Source of the DNA: Scilla litardierei
Lineage: Eukaryota > Streptophyta > Magnoliopsida > Asparagales > Asparagaceae
Length of the DNA: 64,000 nt
Assembly: GCA_030789695.1 (NCBI GenBank)
Contig: CM061135.1
Coordinates: 110,306,301 to 110,370,300, forward strand
Reading direction: 5' to 3'
Of the stretch, positions 1 to 11,519 are shown one piece after another; the stretch's first letter is position 1; every line of letters begins with the position of its first letter. Under the pieces are notes generated by a model. That model saw only the letters and a list, made by a program, of their open reading frames with translations. It was not told the DNA's origin and ran no database searches. The translations under genes were made by a program, and so were the position numbers.

Positions 1-2376
1 GCTATAGTATGGGAAAATCAAACCTGGCACCCTTGCGGATTCCCAGCAATTCCTAAGAGAGCAGGCGGCTCCTTTAGTCCAGACCCATTCATCCCATCCC
101 TCAGCAAGGGAGATTTGATGTAGTTGTGGTAGTATCCAATGGGTTGCCGGCACATCCCTCCACCCGGATTCAGTCAAGAAATCACATACACATGCATCTT
201 CAGTTCATGGGATTGGGTCTTGCAAGTGGTGGAGAGGTCCTATTGGGTGCCAGTTATCAAACCAAAAAGAAGTTGATGTTCCATCTTTTGTCGTGCGTCT
301 GATCAGCCTTTGCGATATCTGGCGGCATTTTAGGATGTGCTTCCAAGTTCTCGATTGGGTTGGCTTGGCTTTGGTTGTATAAAATTTGCTATCCAAAGCA
401 TCATAATGCTTTCTCATATATTGCGCCCACAGACCCTTAAAAGAAAGGGCTTTTCATGTTAGGAGGATTCCAGAGGCTGTATTCAAATCGGCCAGATGTC
501 TAAGACCCACTCCTCCTTCCTTTTTGGGCATGCAAATATCCCTCCATGACCAATTATTAAGCTTACCCCATATGAATTTCCTGCAGGCAGAATTAATAGA
601 TCTAATGACCGAAGGCGGGAAACAATAAACTTGCATCCAAAAAGCCACCATGCCATATATTACTGAACGGACCAATTCAATTTTCCCAGAAATGGAGAGT
701 ATAGTGGAGGACCAACCCAACAATCTTTTTTTTGCATTTATCCACAAGACGGCCGAATAAAGAAGCTCTGGGGTAATTAGAGGAAAGTGGGAGACCCAAG
801 TAAGTGGTGAAGGAAGTAACCACCTTAATACCCTGGATCACAGATAAGCTCTGAGAATTATGGACACCCTTACTAAAAATGGCCGAGCTTTTTTCCCAAT
901 TAATCTGAAGACCAGAGTAGTGGTAAAAGTTGTTGAGCAAGTCCTCGAGACAATTTAAGGAATGATGATTAGCCCGGCAGAAGACTAAAAGATCATCCGC
1001 AAAAAGAAGATGAGAAATGGATCCAGTTCTGTGCATTGGATGAATTTCTCCCGAAGAATCTGCAATGTCAGCTAAAAAAGAGAAAGCTTCCATTACTAGG
1101 ACAAATAAGTATGGGGAAAGTGGATCACCTTGACGCAAGCCTTTATTCGAATCAAAGTAGCCTGCAGTGGAACCATCTACTAACACAGAGAACATGGAAG
1201 TAGAGATGCATTGAGTAATCCAGTTGATAAAAGTGTGCTTGAATCCCATTTGATGTAGGAGAAATAATCTAAATTCTCAATTAACACTGTCAAACGCCTT
1301 ACGAAGATCCAGCTTGAGACAAGCTCTGGCCCCCATAGGATTGCTAAAATCACGTATTTTCTCGTGAGCAAGAAGAGTGCAATCAGCTAGCAACCTGCCT
1401 TTCAAGAAAGCTGCCTGGTTTGGTGAGATTAGATAAGAAATAACGTGTTTCAATCTGTTGCACAAAATTTTGCTGATAATTTTGTACATGACATTGCAAC
1501 AAGCAATAGGCCTATAGTCACCCAGACCCGTGGCATTAATATTCTTGGGAACAATTGTAAGGAAGGCATGGTTAGTATTAGGAGCCATCCTCCCCAATCT
1601 GAAAAATGATGTTACTCCAGAAATAACATCGGACCCAATAATTTCCCAATTATTCTGAAAAAAGAATGCATTAAACCCATCCGGACCTGGGGCTTTGTCT
1701 TTACCAATCTGGAACAAAGCATTCTTGATTTCAAGAGGGGTGACAGTCAACTCCATCCAAATAGCAGCTTCATCCGTGATTTTCCGCTTGGGTATTATAT
1801 TTGGGAATACGTTCCAATAATCTTCCTGGTGGTATAAATTTTAATAGAACAAGGGGGCTTCATTACGTAGAGCTTCAACATTAGAAATCCCATCTCCAGC
1901 CGAGTTTATAAGATGATGTAGATTATTGTGGGAGTTCCGTGCATTCATGGCCGTGTAGAAAAATTTTGAGTTTCTATCTCCGAGGGTCAGCCAATTTTGA
2001 CGGTTTTTTTGTCTCAGGTCTTCCTCCTCTATGTCCAGAGCTTTACGAAGATTGAGAGAGGCCTTAACTTCCTTTTTCTGGATGTCAGCGTCAGTAGCTA
2101 AATTTTGGTTGGCTTGAATAGATGTTAGATCAGCCCTGCGTCGGCTAACATTATTAAGTCTCATACTCTCTGCCGCCCAAGCTTTCAAGGGAAATTTCAA
2201 TTCTTTTAGCATTATCTGAATGCCCTTCATATCTGGACTATGAGAGTGTCGGCCCCAATTTGCAGTAACAACATCCTTGAATCCTGGAAGGGAAGCAATA
2301 GAAATCACCACAAAGTATGTCTTACTTCCCCCGCTGTATTATTAAGTCCCCTTGAATTCCAGAAATACACTGACAT
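1..2376 (-). pseudogene. LINE ORF2: endonuclease start, reverse transcriptase, C-terminal region (broken)
   Basis: Translation can start at the minus-strand ATG at 2376 with an EEP-nuclease-like opening (WNSRGLNN), but within about 20 residues it jumps to sequence that normally follows the nuclease, so most of the endonuclease has been deleted. The block 1841-2311 is the linker before RT. RT follows at 1756-677: APGPDGF, DYRPIACCN, KAFDSV, GLRQGDPLSPYLF and the catalytic FADD. A TGA at 1277-1279 sits where this family has Trp. A frameshift lies in an A-run near 727-734, after which the frame continues through 747-454 and, past another stop, 417-205. Endonuclease and RT of a LINE nick the target and copy the RNA there; this copy cannot do so. 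Confidence 0.85.
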
Positions 2377-2473
2377 TTAAAATGGGGTGGTTGAGGGCAC
2401 GCTAGAAGACTGCGCAATTCTTGAGCTGCGACAAACTGAATTTGGTGATACAGGTGTATGCTTGATAATGGAT

Positions 2474-3293
2474 TTATCCCTGTTTCCTAAGTTCCAGATG
2501 TTGCTTGTGCCATTCAGGATTAGGAGCAGTCAGGCGATCTGGGGTGGATTCTCCACTGTTAGAGTTTGATATTCCAGCTGAGGAATCAGGCTGTTTATTC
2601 ACTTGAGTTGCTTGTTTCATGGCCAGGGGATCACCCTCAGACAGAGAGGATACTGGGGGGCAAAGCATCCTTATTTGCAAAATTTGCCAAGCGCAAATAG
2701 CGTAAGAAACTCCATACATTAATAACTCGCATCAGCTGCAATCCAAGCCCACATTTGCCTGTAGTCAAGTTTGCAGTATTATCGGTTGCATCTTCCGCAT
2801 TCAACCCAACTACATTGCTGCATTCACCATCCTCAAAACAGTTACGAGCGGCGTGATTTTGAATTTTATCCAGAACTTCAGAATTCTTGTCCAAGACTTC
2901 TGAATTCTTAACTGGGATTATATTCTCCTGCACGGACACAATAGGAATCAGAGTTTTTATTCCAACAAGCTCAGTATTAATGGGTAACAAGTTTACTTCT
3001 ACACCTTCGCACATACTGTCCTTAGTTCCCATTTTATTATCATTAGAAGTTAAGACTTCCTCCACAGGCAAATCAATATTATTGTTATGCAACCCTACAG
3101 AATTACCAGCGTTGCTGATAGTGGAATCTGGGCATTGAGTGTCCGAGTGTCCGAGTACCCGAAGCAAATGCACTTCCCGCATCGAGGCGGTTCTCCTTCA
3201 ATTTTCACCCCAATTTGAATTACTGCGCCATCTTCAAGCTCCACTTCAACAGATTTAGGAATCGGGTTTTTGGCATCAATCTCCACGATGCAC
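2474..3293 (-). pseudogene. LINE ORF1 remnant with split zinc knuckle
   Basis: The minus-strand frame at 3293-3095 contains PRCGKC, the first two cysteines of a CCHC zinc knuckle, in the context EGEPPRCGKC typical of plant LINE ORF1. The matching GHSDTQC half lies in another frame that runs from 3182 to 2637. A frameshift near 3150-3170 therefore splits the knuckle. A short direct repeat (gagtgtcc) there could have caused slippage. ORF1 proteins coat the LINE RNA. No complete product is possible. Confidence 0.7.
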
Positions 3294-5086
3294 TGATCAC
3301 TCCATATTTTACACCTTTTTTCTGCATGTTTGCATGCCATTTTGATCGCTCGAATCGCGCTTTTCACGATTTTTCGGCAATATTGCGATGCTTTTCAAGA
3401 TTTCTTGTTTTTGTCGAATTTCAGGAGATTTCGAGCGATTTGGAGTGATTCTGAGATGCACCCACTCCGGAGTGTCACCCGTGACTCCTTCGAGGGGAAT
3501 TTTGCTATTGGAGAGGAGTGGAAGAATAAAGAACATTGTAGGAGCGACGAGGGAGCAAAAATACGAAGATTGTGCATTTTCAGCATGTCACTTGGCCGAG
3601 TGAAGGAGTCACTCGGTCGACCATCGAGAGCCCACTCGGCCGGTCAGATCGGACACGCAACAGACCGAGTATCAGCGTGCACTCGGCCGACCATCGTCAG
3701 CCCACTTGGCCGAACCACAGAGACCCCACTCGCCCGAGTGGCATCAAGACGACGGCAAACGAAAATTCCCAACTTACTATAATCTGTCAGTCAACTCCCG
3801 AGATCTGACTCGGCCGAGTGAAGAAGTCCCCTCGGCCGAAGCAAAGAAAGTCACTCGGCCGAGTGACTCTCGAGGAGCCGACCCCCAAAAGTCCGAAGTT
3901 ACTAGAATGTCACTCAACCGAATGACATTTGTCACTCGGCCGAGTGAGCCGCGCTGCCTGTAGCGTAAATTGCGATTTTGAGGCTGCGCAGGGGCATTTT
4001 CGTCACAGTTTTTTGGGCGATTTTGGGGGGTATTTAACCCCAGTTTTTAACCTAGTTTAGAGAGCTTTTTCAGAACTTTTTGCAGCCTTTTTTAGATTAC
4101 TTTTTAGGAGATTAGATTTAGTTCTTTTGGGAGAGAGAAAAGTGTTATTTTGTTGGATGCTATTGAATCTTCATTTGTTTGTCTCTCTCTCAATCAAAAA
4201 CCTCATTTTTATTGATATATTGAATATTGCAATGAATTCTATTGATTTTATTTGTGAATTTCCGTTGAATTGCATTATGAATTGTGAGTAGTTCTATCGT
4301 CTTAGGGCGTAGGGATGAACCCTACGAACCCTATTTCTAATTTGTGATGAATTGGTGAAATTATTGCTAGGATTGATTAGGGTTAGTTTGGGATTGATTT
4401 AATACGAATAGCTAGGGATTCATACCGATTGGGATTTGCAAGAGATTGGATCCTAACTCAATAGGAACCTAGAAATTCGAATTGGGTTACAATTGGATTT
4501 CTCCGGAATCGGTTTGCAAGAGATTGGACCGAAACTGGGGTTTTCGATAGAAATTCTATACCAATACCCGTTTGCAAGAGATTGGACGGGTAGGAACTAT
4601 CCCAACCTAGGTCATAGCTCGAGTTTGCACTAGAGTGGGCTCAAGATACGAATGAACGATGATGTTGTTCTTCACGCTAGCTTGCCTAGGTTAGGGTTTG
4701 TAAGAGATTGGACCCTACCCTAGGTTTGCTATAGACCGGCAATAGCGCGAGAGCGTGAGCTTGGTTCTACATTTAGTTGCAACTAGTTCACCTGAATTGC
4801 AAGCCTAGCAATTGTGAAACCTACGAATCACAATGACAAGATACGGTTTGTAGCGGGGATTCCCTATCCCTAGGTGTCTTTATTAATTTGATATTCCTTT
4901 TATACAATTGAACGACTGTGACCGCTTTATTGCGAACATTTCTCGACTATTCTTATAGCCAGGTGAATTGAAGAAGACACCGTCATTTTCCCTCCTTGTG
5001 TTCGATACCCGCTCGCCGCTACACTGTGCGTTTGTGGTAAGACTAGCGAGTCATCCCGCCCTGGGTGTGTGTCCGGGGTGCGATCA
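3294..5086 (+). repeat. Family A LTR (left copy)
   Basis: It starts TGATC and ends GATCA, a perfect 5-bp terminal inverted repeat. A TATA-like TATTTAA lies at 4031-4037. Between about 3589 and 3950 there are around eleven variants of the palindrome CACTCGGCCGAGTG. From about 4420 to 4731 lie stem-loops sharing the loop TTGCAAGAGATTGG. Both signatures recur in the two LTRs of the complete element. Confidence 0.9.
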
Positions 5087-5092
5087 AGTTTT

Positions 5093-5110
5093 TGGCGCCG
5101 TTACCGGGGA
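5093..5110 (+). other. Primer-binding site, family A left copy
   Basis: TGGCGCCGTTACCGGGGA lies six bases after the LTR end. It differs by one base from TGGCGCCGTTGCCGGGGA, the site usually assigned to tRNA-Asp in Athila/Tat elements. Minus-strand DNA synthesis would begin here. Confidence 0.85.
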
Positions 5111-5226
5111 GGCGATAGTGTTTGATTCTACCTACCTAGCTATTTTTCTTTTTTTTCTATTATTTCTATTTTTATTTTATCCTTCCTTTGTGCTAACTAT
5201 TTCTTTGAAACTCTGTTCTTCCTTGC

Positions 5227-5698
5227 ATGTACACGAGATCCTCGGCGAACCCCGAAGAAATACTATACGATTCGGAGATCGAGCGTACATTGAGGAGGAT
5301 CAGAGCAGAGAGGAGACTCGATACGGAAGGGAATTTTATGACCCATCCTGAGACACCCGAATAATTGGCGGAGCGAATGGCGAGGATCATTTCCATTAGA
5401 GATAGGCTTCGGCCTAAGACTTCTTCCACGACCTCGTCCATATCTATGCCGGAGTTAGCGGCCGACAAAAATTTCGAATTGAAGACCGGATTGGTAGTTC
5501 TGATGCAACAAGACCCTTTTCATAGGAATTTCCATGAGAACCCTCTTTACCACATCCAGCTCTTCCTATCAAAATGTGCCACCTTCCAAATGCCGGGCGT
5601 CTCCATAGATGCTATCAGACTGCGCCTCTTCCCCTTCACACTCAAGGACAAGGCCTTATATTGGTTGAGGACGCAAGCTGAAGGAATCTTCACCACTT
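5227..5698 (+). pseudogene. gag fragment, family A left copy
   Basis: The frame opened by the ATG at 5227 (MYTRSSANPEE) continues into the capsid-type region (FPFTLKDKALYWLRTQAEG), matching the complete family A gag. A TAA at 5362-5364 interrupts it, and homology ends at about 5698. This copy keeps the N-terminal frame that the complete element has lost between 12805 and 12840, so it is useful for judging the original gag start. It cannot make capsid. Confidence 0.8.
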
Positions 5699-5706
5699 GT
5701 CTCGTG

Positions 5707-6156
5707 GACATGAAATTCATCGAATACATACTCCTAATTACGTCACAACCATAGCACAAGTAATTTAGCCAACCATGGTGCAATAAAAATCAGATTTCAT
5801 AAGAGAATACATCGTTCAAATAACGAAATACATGGAAAAATCACCAAATACGGAGTATAAGTTCAAGAATATATCACCAAAACTCCAAGTTAGGCACCCA
5901 AACTCTTTGGAAATAGGTAAAATAGGCTCTGGAATTTATCAGCAACTTTTCTCAGAAGAATACGCGCAGTAGACCCTTCAAAAGCTCCAAAATACGCCAG
6001 AATACCCCCAAAAACCCTAGAATACGCTTAAATAATAGGAATTACGGGTTTAAGGGGGTTAACGGATTCCAACCCGCTTCATTTCGCACTCAAACCCAAA
6101 CCCATCAGCCGGCGCATCTCTCCGCTGTCCATCCATGCGGGATGAGCCCTGGGAGC
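5707..6156 (-). repeat. Inverted internal fragment of a family B LTR
   Basis: The reverse complement of 5707-6156 matches about 9852-10302, the middle of the family B 5' LTR, and the equivalent part of the 3' LTR near 30660. Neither LTR end is present, so this is a scrap and not a solo LTR. About 8 bp (5699-5706) of unmatched sequence separates it from the broken gag on the left. Confidence 0.85.
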
Positions 6157-7682
6157 TTACGTGCTGATATTAGCATCGACAGAGGCCCAAACGATAATTA
6201 CCTGGACGCTGACATGAACGGCTATTGACGCAAGCTGCTCATAGTTGACCCTCTCCACGACAGCCCTGTCCTGTGGAAGTGTCACATTCTCGGTGATGCA
6301 GGAGACGATCCCGCAGTCAAGAAGAGCAGAATCTCCATGCCTCAATGGAAACATCGCCTTAACGAGATCCTCCTCGGAAAATTCGAGGGGGGCCTGAGGA
6401 GGTCGGCCCTCCAGTAACATCGGCATATATTCCTCAGTGATATCTTCAGGCAACCCTACGGAGAGAAACAGACCCCACAAGGCCAAGAGTCCTGGTGCAC
6501 GCAAAGATCCGACGAAACCTGAGTCTCCCTCAAATCTTTCTCATGGAAAGCATCACTCCCTGGCTAGGAGACCTGCTCCGCAGCAACGTTCAACCCAGAC
6601 AGCTCTGAGTCACTGAGAACGAGCTTCCGTCGCTTCTTGCCCCCTCCAGTGCAACCAATTCAAACTCGGAGGGGGCCTTTTCTTCTTCTTCTGCTGAAGG
6701 CAAACCACCTATGCAGTCCCCTCAACAAGCATGGGCCGATCTTCGGACGGCTGGGCCATCGATCTCGACATGGTTGTTGCCCGGGGCGACAACATTCTCG
6801 CCTCCACCTCTCTGATGGAAGCCTCGACCGCTTCCTTCAATGCAGAATCTACCTGATAATCCACAATGGTCATACCTGCCAGAGAAATATACAAGTTAGG
6901 TCGAGTAATGAAGGTCGAACAGTTGGCGAGCACAGTCGAATCAACCTTTCGTCCACACGGTCCGATGCAACATGTCGTCCGACCACAGCCACTTGATCGA
7001 CCTCATGACCTCTGGCAGACTCTTCAGAATGTCGACGGATTTCTTCTCCTCGATAGTCAGCGGCTTCTCCTTGGCAGGCCCCAAATCAGGGGGGACCCAA
7101 CCGGTGCAGAAGCTCGCCTCCCCCTGGAAGACTATAAACACAAACTCGTCTTTCAACTTGGGATTGGCGGTGGGAAGATCTTCCAGCAGATTCCTGCCTC
7201 GACAGGACATTATCGTATACCACCTCGGGGTCTTAAGGGAAGGGATGGCGAAGAAATGGTTAAACAGATGCACGGATGGTTCGATTCCCTTCGTCACGCA
7301 CAGAACTATAAATCCCATCAACAAGCCGATAGTGTTCGGCATCAACTGGCAGAGGGAAATGTTCAGGGTACACTGGAAGTACCGCAGGAAGGAATGCATG
7401 GGGAATCGAAGGCCCCTCTCGAAGGCTTTGATATAGACCATCGCTTTTCGATCATCGGGATGATGAGCCCTCGTGTCCGATCGTCGGGATGATGAGCCCT
7501 CGCGTCCCTCCCAGGCAATCTGATTTGATAATCGAGACGAACATAGCTCTTCTAAAGCGCGGTAATTTGGCCGGCCTTGACTTTGGACCTCACATTTGCT
7601 AACAAGACCGGCTCCATGACCCCTTCCCGTTCTTCTGAATGGTGGTGACCAAATTTCTTCTGGAGGCAGAGGACGAAGCCAT
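6157..7682 (-). pseudogene. 'Putative gypsy type transposon' ORF (Transposase_28-like), broken
   Basis: A likely start is the minus-strand ATG at 7682 (MASSSASRRNLVTTIQKNG). A frameshift follows near 7600. The best block is 7441-6941: RGLRFPMHSFLRYF, GLLMGFIVLC, GIEPSVHLF, then a W-Y block and KDEFVFIV. This order is typical of the plant family Pfam calls 'putative gypsy type transposon'. Further fragments in other frames lie at 6933-6709 and 6504-6157; the last is cut at the junction at 6156. Such ORFs occur as extra, often antisense, ORFs in Tat-lineage retrotransposons. The assignment to a Tat remnant is inference, because no gag or pol is left beside it. Confidence 0.6.
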
Positions 7683-7969
7683 TGCTTTCGAGAGAAATAA
7701 AATCTGAATCGAGTGAATGAAGACAGTACTCTTGCACTCCATCGCTAGAATCGGCATATATGGGCGAGGCAACAACCGCCTGATGGAACACGTGTCAACG
7801 ATCTAAGAACCCAGAATGTCTTGGATTTCGAACCGACAAATCATATGAATCGACGAGGCGGGCATTTTGGCGCCTAGAACTCAAGTGCTATTTTCTCGAC
7901 TGCCGAGCCCCATTAAATACGATGTAACGTCGTTTGACTTCAGCGGATGTATCCTTCAAGGTCGTGCGA

Positions 7970-8660
7970 TGGGTGCCATTGTTGAGTCATTAGGCCGGCA
8001 TTCGACAACTCGATCGACAGATGATAAGGCCCCCAGGCCCACCAAAGAAGCCTGATATCGACTCAGTCAAAGCCCAATGGCCAGTCGACCGTTGAGTCCA
8101 CCTCACTCAAACATGGGATTAAAGGCGGGCTCGTAAATCGCAGGGACGTGCACAACATTTATTCCTATTAAAGGAGGAAGATCGTGGCCCCATTATAGGT
8201 GGCCGTTATCACCCTAACGTCTCCAAAGAGACACTGAACGCCTATAAATAGAGGAACAGGTCTCATTTCCAAGGTACGAGGTCTAAGACATAGAACCCTA
8301 CTTTTCCAGCTCTTAAATTTCTTATATTCGAGTTTTGCGCCACTAGTCTTGGGATGAACCTCCGTGGGTCAATCTCAGTTGCACCAAGCTCCCTCTCTTC
8401 TTTAAGTTCCCTACTAACTAAGCATCGGAGTGGATTGGGTCGAAACCCAGATCTGACCCCCTAACGATTCCTTGTGGTGCAGATCGATGATCATCATCCA
8501 ACGTCAAGGGTCGACAACGAGCTTCACAGCCTCGATCGATCGACGTAACTATCGCTCGAAGGTCGATTGAAGGTCGCATCATCTCCAATTACCATCACTC
8601 GACCCTGGTTCCTCCAACCAAGGGTCCCACTCCAACTGCTGACGAGGCTCCGACTTAGCA
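7970..8660 (+). repeat. LTR-like segment with TATA box, probable Tat-lineage LTR remnant
   Basis: There is no convincing ORF here. A strong plant TATA box (TATAAATAG) lies at 8243-8251, followed by a leader rich in short C/T tracts, as in Ty3/gypsy LTRs. It lies downstream of, and opposite to, the ORF at 7682-6157. In Tat elements the antisense ORF sits just before the 3' LTR, so this could be that LTR on the plus strand. No partner LTR, clear TG/CA ends or target duplication were found, so both boundaries are approximate. Confidence 0.35.
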
Positions 8661-9014
8661 CCATGAGTCTACGTCAGCTTGACAACTGTCTCGGTCAATT
8701 TTGGCCTTAACAAGAAGCACATGTCAAGAATGGCTTTATCTGAATTGCATAAAGAGTGTTGTTAATTGCACCGCAAATTTATGACTTCGCCACACTTTTA
8801 TTTATAAGTTTTCCATTGATTTAGTGCAATAATAAAATTACACATTTACCCTCTTTAGATCTTAATAAGTGCACCACAGCCAACTTCGTTGTCCTCATGT
8901 TGCTGTAGCCTGAGCTCGGCCTTACTGCCAGTGTCGCGGGCGACAGAATCTCTGGAGATGCGGTTGGGGGAAGACTATAGGAGGGTGTTTCTTTGCAAAA
9001 CTTTAGTTAGGGAA
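8661..9014. other. Unassigned DNA left of the family B insertion
   Basis: No gene or known repeat is recognised. The segment ends in GGGAA at 9010-9014, the left flank of the family B element; the right flank at 31227-31231 is GGGAT, a one-mismatch target duplication. Confidence 0.5.
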
Positions 9015-10840
9015 TGATTCGGGTTGAATATTGCATATTTAACCCCCTATTTAACCCTATTTTGTGCTCATATGATGATTAATTGGCCTCTAATACGTTC
9101 GTATTTTGTATATCATTATTTATTAGAGCAAACCATTGATTTATACACAAAGTATGAATTTTAGTGAGTATTTCCTCCTTTTTATATTTTTCATGGCTTG
9201 GTCTCGATCTCACGATTCCAACGAATATTTATTTGTATTTTTCTGAGATCTGTGCTAATTTCTGTGTATTTTTGAATGCAGAATACTAGTTAAAATGCAG
9301 AAATACGACTTAAAATACGCAAATACGGCCGAATACGGATCAAATACGGCGGCCCGCTAAAGCAGTTGGCCACGTTGCCGCATCCCCTTACTCGTACGCT
9401 TCAGCGGACGGTGCAGATGAAAGCGGGCCGTATAAAAACTTGAAGCGGATCCGATTGAAGGCAGCGCACCAGAGGTCCACGTGGCGCCATCACGCCAGTT
9501 CCCGCATGATCCAACGGTCCGCAATCAATTCAAACGAGGCAAATTCTCTGATGATCTGGCGCCAGTGTAACGCTCCATTCTCGATCGGAAGGACGAAACG
9601 ACGCCCCGCTCGACTTCGAAGATGAGCAGCGGATGAGGCGACGTGGCTTCGTCTAACCCGTGGGATTTTGAACCTATGCTCCAGATCAACCCGAAGCGTA
9701 CGAAGAGCAGGCAGCAGCATAATATTTGGTGGGCGAAGTGGCGATATGAAGACCATTAGATTGCAGATCTGACGGCATGGATTTAATCCGAAGTGTACTC
9801 GGATTCAGCGGAGGTTAGCGGGTGCGGATCCGCTTCGATTTTCCACGCGTCGCTCCCAGGGCTCATCCCGCATGGATGGACGGCGGAGAGATGCGCCGGC
9901 TGATGGGTTTGGGTTTGAGTGCGAAATGAAGCGGGTTGGAATCCATTAACCCCCTTAAACCCGCAATTCCTATTATTTAAGCGTATTCTAGGGTTTTTGG
10001 GGGTATTCTGGCGTATTTTGGAGCTTTTGAAGGGTCTACTGCACGTATTCTTCTGAGAAAAGTTGCTGATAAATTCCAGAGCCTATTTTACCTATTTCCA
10101 AAGAGTTTGGGTGCCTAACTTGGAGTTTTGGTGATATATTCTTGAACTTATACTCCGTATTTGGTGATTTTTCCATGTATTTCGTTATTTGAACGATGTA
10201 TTCTCTTATGAAATCTGATTTTTTATTGCACCATGGTTGGCTAAATTACTTGTGCTATGGTTGTGACGTAATTAGGAGTATGTATTCGATGAATTTCATG
10301 TCTTTAGCCCTATTATCATGTCAAAATTGCTCGTAATGTTGATTTCTACAACGTATTTGTTGGGTATTGCTTATGGTAGATATTATTTATGTTCCCTACG
10401 GCTAGGCCCTGATAAGGCTAGCTAATTCATGTTCTCTAATCTGAACATATCGCTGCGTTTAATGTTCAATGAAATCAATATTACTAGTAATACATATACG
10501 GCTATTTTGACTCGTTTTTATCGAATCATCTTCCGACGTCTTCACGCCTTGATCGGGTGAAGCATTGTGTAATATTAAAAGACATGATATTTCAGCGATT
10601 ATAAACTCCTAATGAAATCACAACCGTAGCATATTTATCTCATTGATTTCCAAACTTTCTAAACACCGTAAGACTTTTTAGGAGCCACTTCTTTGATACC
10701 GATCGTTAAACCATTTTTCACCTTCGCAAAGGTGGTTGTTTTCTTATCCGTATATTTTATTTGATTAGTGAATTTGTGTTATCTCAGGTCAACTTGTCCC
10801 GTGTATTCGACTCTGGACTCTCCAGGTACTACTTGCACGA
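9015..10840 (+). repeat. Family B 5' LTR, first part
   Basis: It matches 29359-31184 of the 3' LTR. TATAAAA at 9432-9438 is a likely TATA box; the 3' LTR has GATAAAA at the same place. The LTR is interrupted at CACGA (10836-10840), which was duplicated by the family A insertion and recurs at 22596-22600. Confidence 0.92.
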
Positions 10841-11136
10841 TGATCACTCCAAGTTTTACACCATTTTTCAGCATGATTGCATGCCATTTAGATCGCTCAA
10901 ATCACGTTTTTCACGATTTATCGACACCATTGCGATACTTTTCACGATTTGTTGTTTTTGTCGTATTTCAGGAGATTTGGAGCGATTTGGAGTGATCCCG
11001 AGATACACCTACTCCAGAGTTTCACCGACGACTTCCCCGAGGGGTATTTTGCTATTGGAGAGGAGCAGAAGAAGAAAGAACGTCGTAGGAGCGACGAGGA
11101 GGCAAAAACAATCAGAATGGGCATTTTTGGTGTCTC

Positions 11137-11519
11137 ACTCGGCCGAGTGAAGGAGTCACTCGGCCGACCAGCGAGACCCCGCTCGACCGACCAGATCGGA
11201 CACGCTTCATATGTGCACTCGGCCGAGCATCAGAAGCCACATCGGCCGAGTGACGAAACCTCGTCCGCCCGAGTGGCACTCAGACGACGCCCATCAAAAA
11301 GAGCCAACTTACTGTTTTCGTCTGCCTGAGCATCAGAAGACCCACTCGGCCGATTGGAAATTGTCGACCGCCCAAGTGAAGAGAAGCCATCGGCCGAGTG
11401 ACGACAACTCACTCGGCCGAGCGACGCCCGAAGTGAAGACCCCCAAGACCCCAGACTTACTGGAAATTCTCAGGGTTTCTCACTCGGCCGAGCGACTTTT
11501 GTCACTCGGCCGAGTCAGC
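11137..11519 (+). repeat. Palindrome array, CACTCGGCCGAGTG variants, in LTR upstream region
   Basis: About twelve full or partial copies of CACTCGGCCGAGTG lie within 380 bp just upstream of the TATA-like site. The core CTCGGCCGAG is a perfect 10-bp palindrome. Copies are separated by unrelated sequence of 5-60 bp. Many differ by C-to-T or G-to-A changes. Position suggests an enhancer-like binding-site cluster for the LTR promoter. This is inference; no factor is named. Confidence 0.7.

Larger units (their letters stand above)
1..3293 (-). mobile_element. L1-type LINE (non-LTR retrotransposon), decayed, cut at both sides
   Basis: Reading the minus strand from 3293 down gives ORF1 sequence with a zinc-knuckle remnant, the start of an endonuclease domain, a reverse transcriptase with FADD, and a C-terminal region with a WHPIGPLHH-type segment. 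This is the order of plant L1-like LINEs. The 3' end lies beyond the left edge, so poly-A tail and target duplication cannot be seen. The 5' end is cut by the LTR that begins at 3294, and the missing 5' part is not found beyond that element. Several stops and frameshifts make it inactive. Confidence 0.9.
3294..5698 (+). mobile_element. Athila-type Ty3/gypsy element, family A, 3'-truncated copy
   Basis: A full LTR (3294-5086), a primer-binding site (5093-5110) and the first ~470 bp of gag match, in order, the complete family A element at 10841-22595. Similarity stops abruptly at about 5698, inside the gag capsid region, where unrelated sequence begins. The insertion interrupted the LINE at 3293. 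The 5-bp flank is tgcac, but with the 3' end gone no duplication can be tested. It is a divergent member: the LTR is 1793 bp against 1823 bp for the complete element. Confidence 0.88.

Noticed and set aside
6637..7492. Plus-strand ORFs opposite the gypsy-type ORF
   Set aside because: Low-complexity, no recognisable motif, and the minus strand carries the family pattern.
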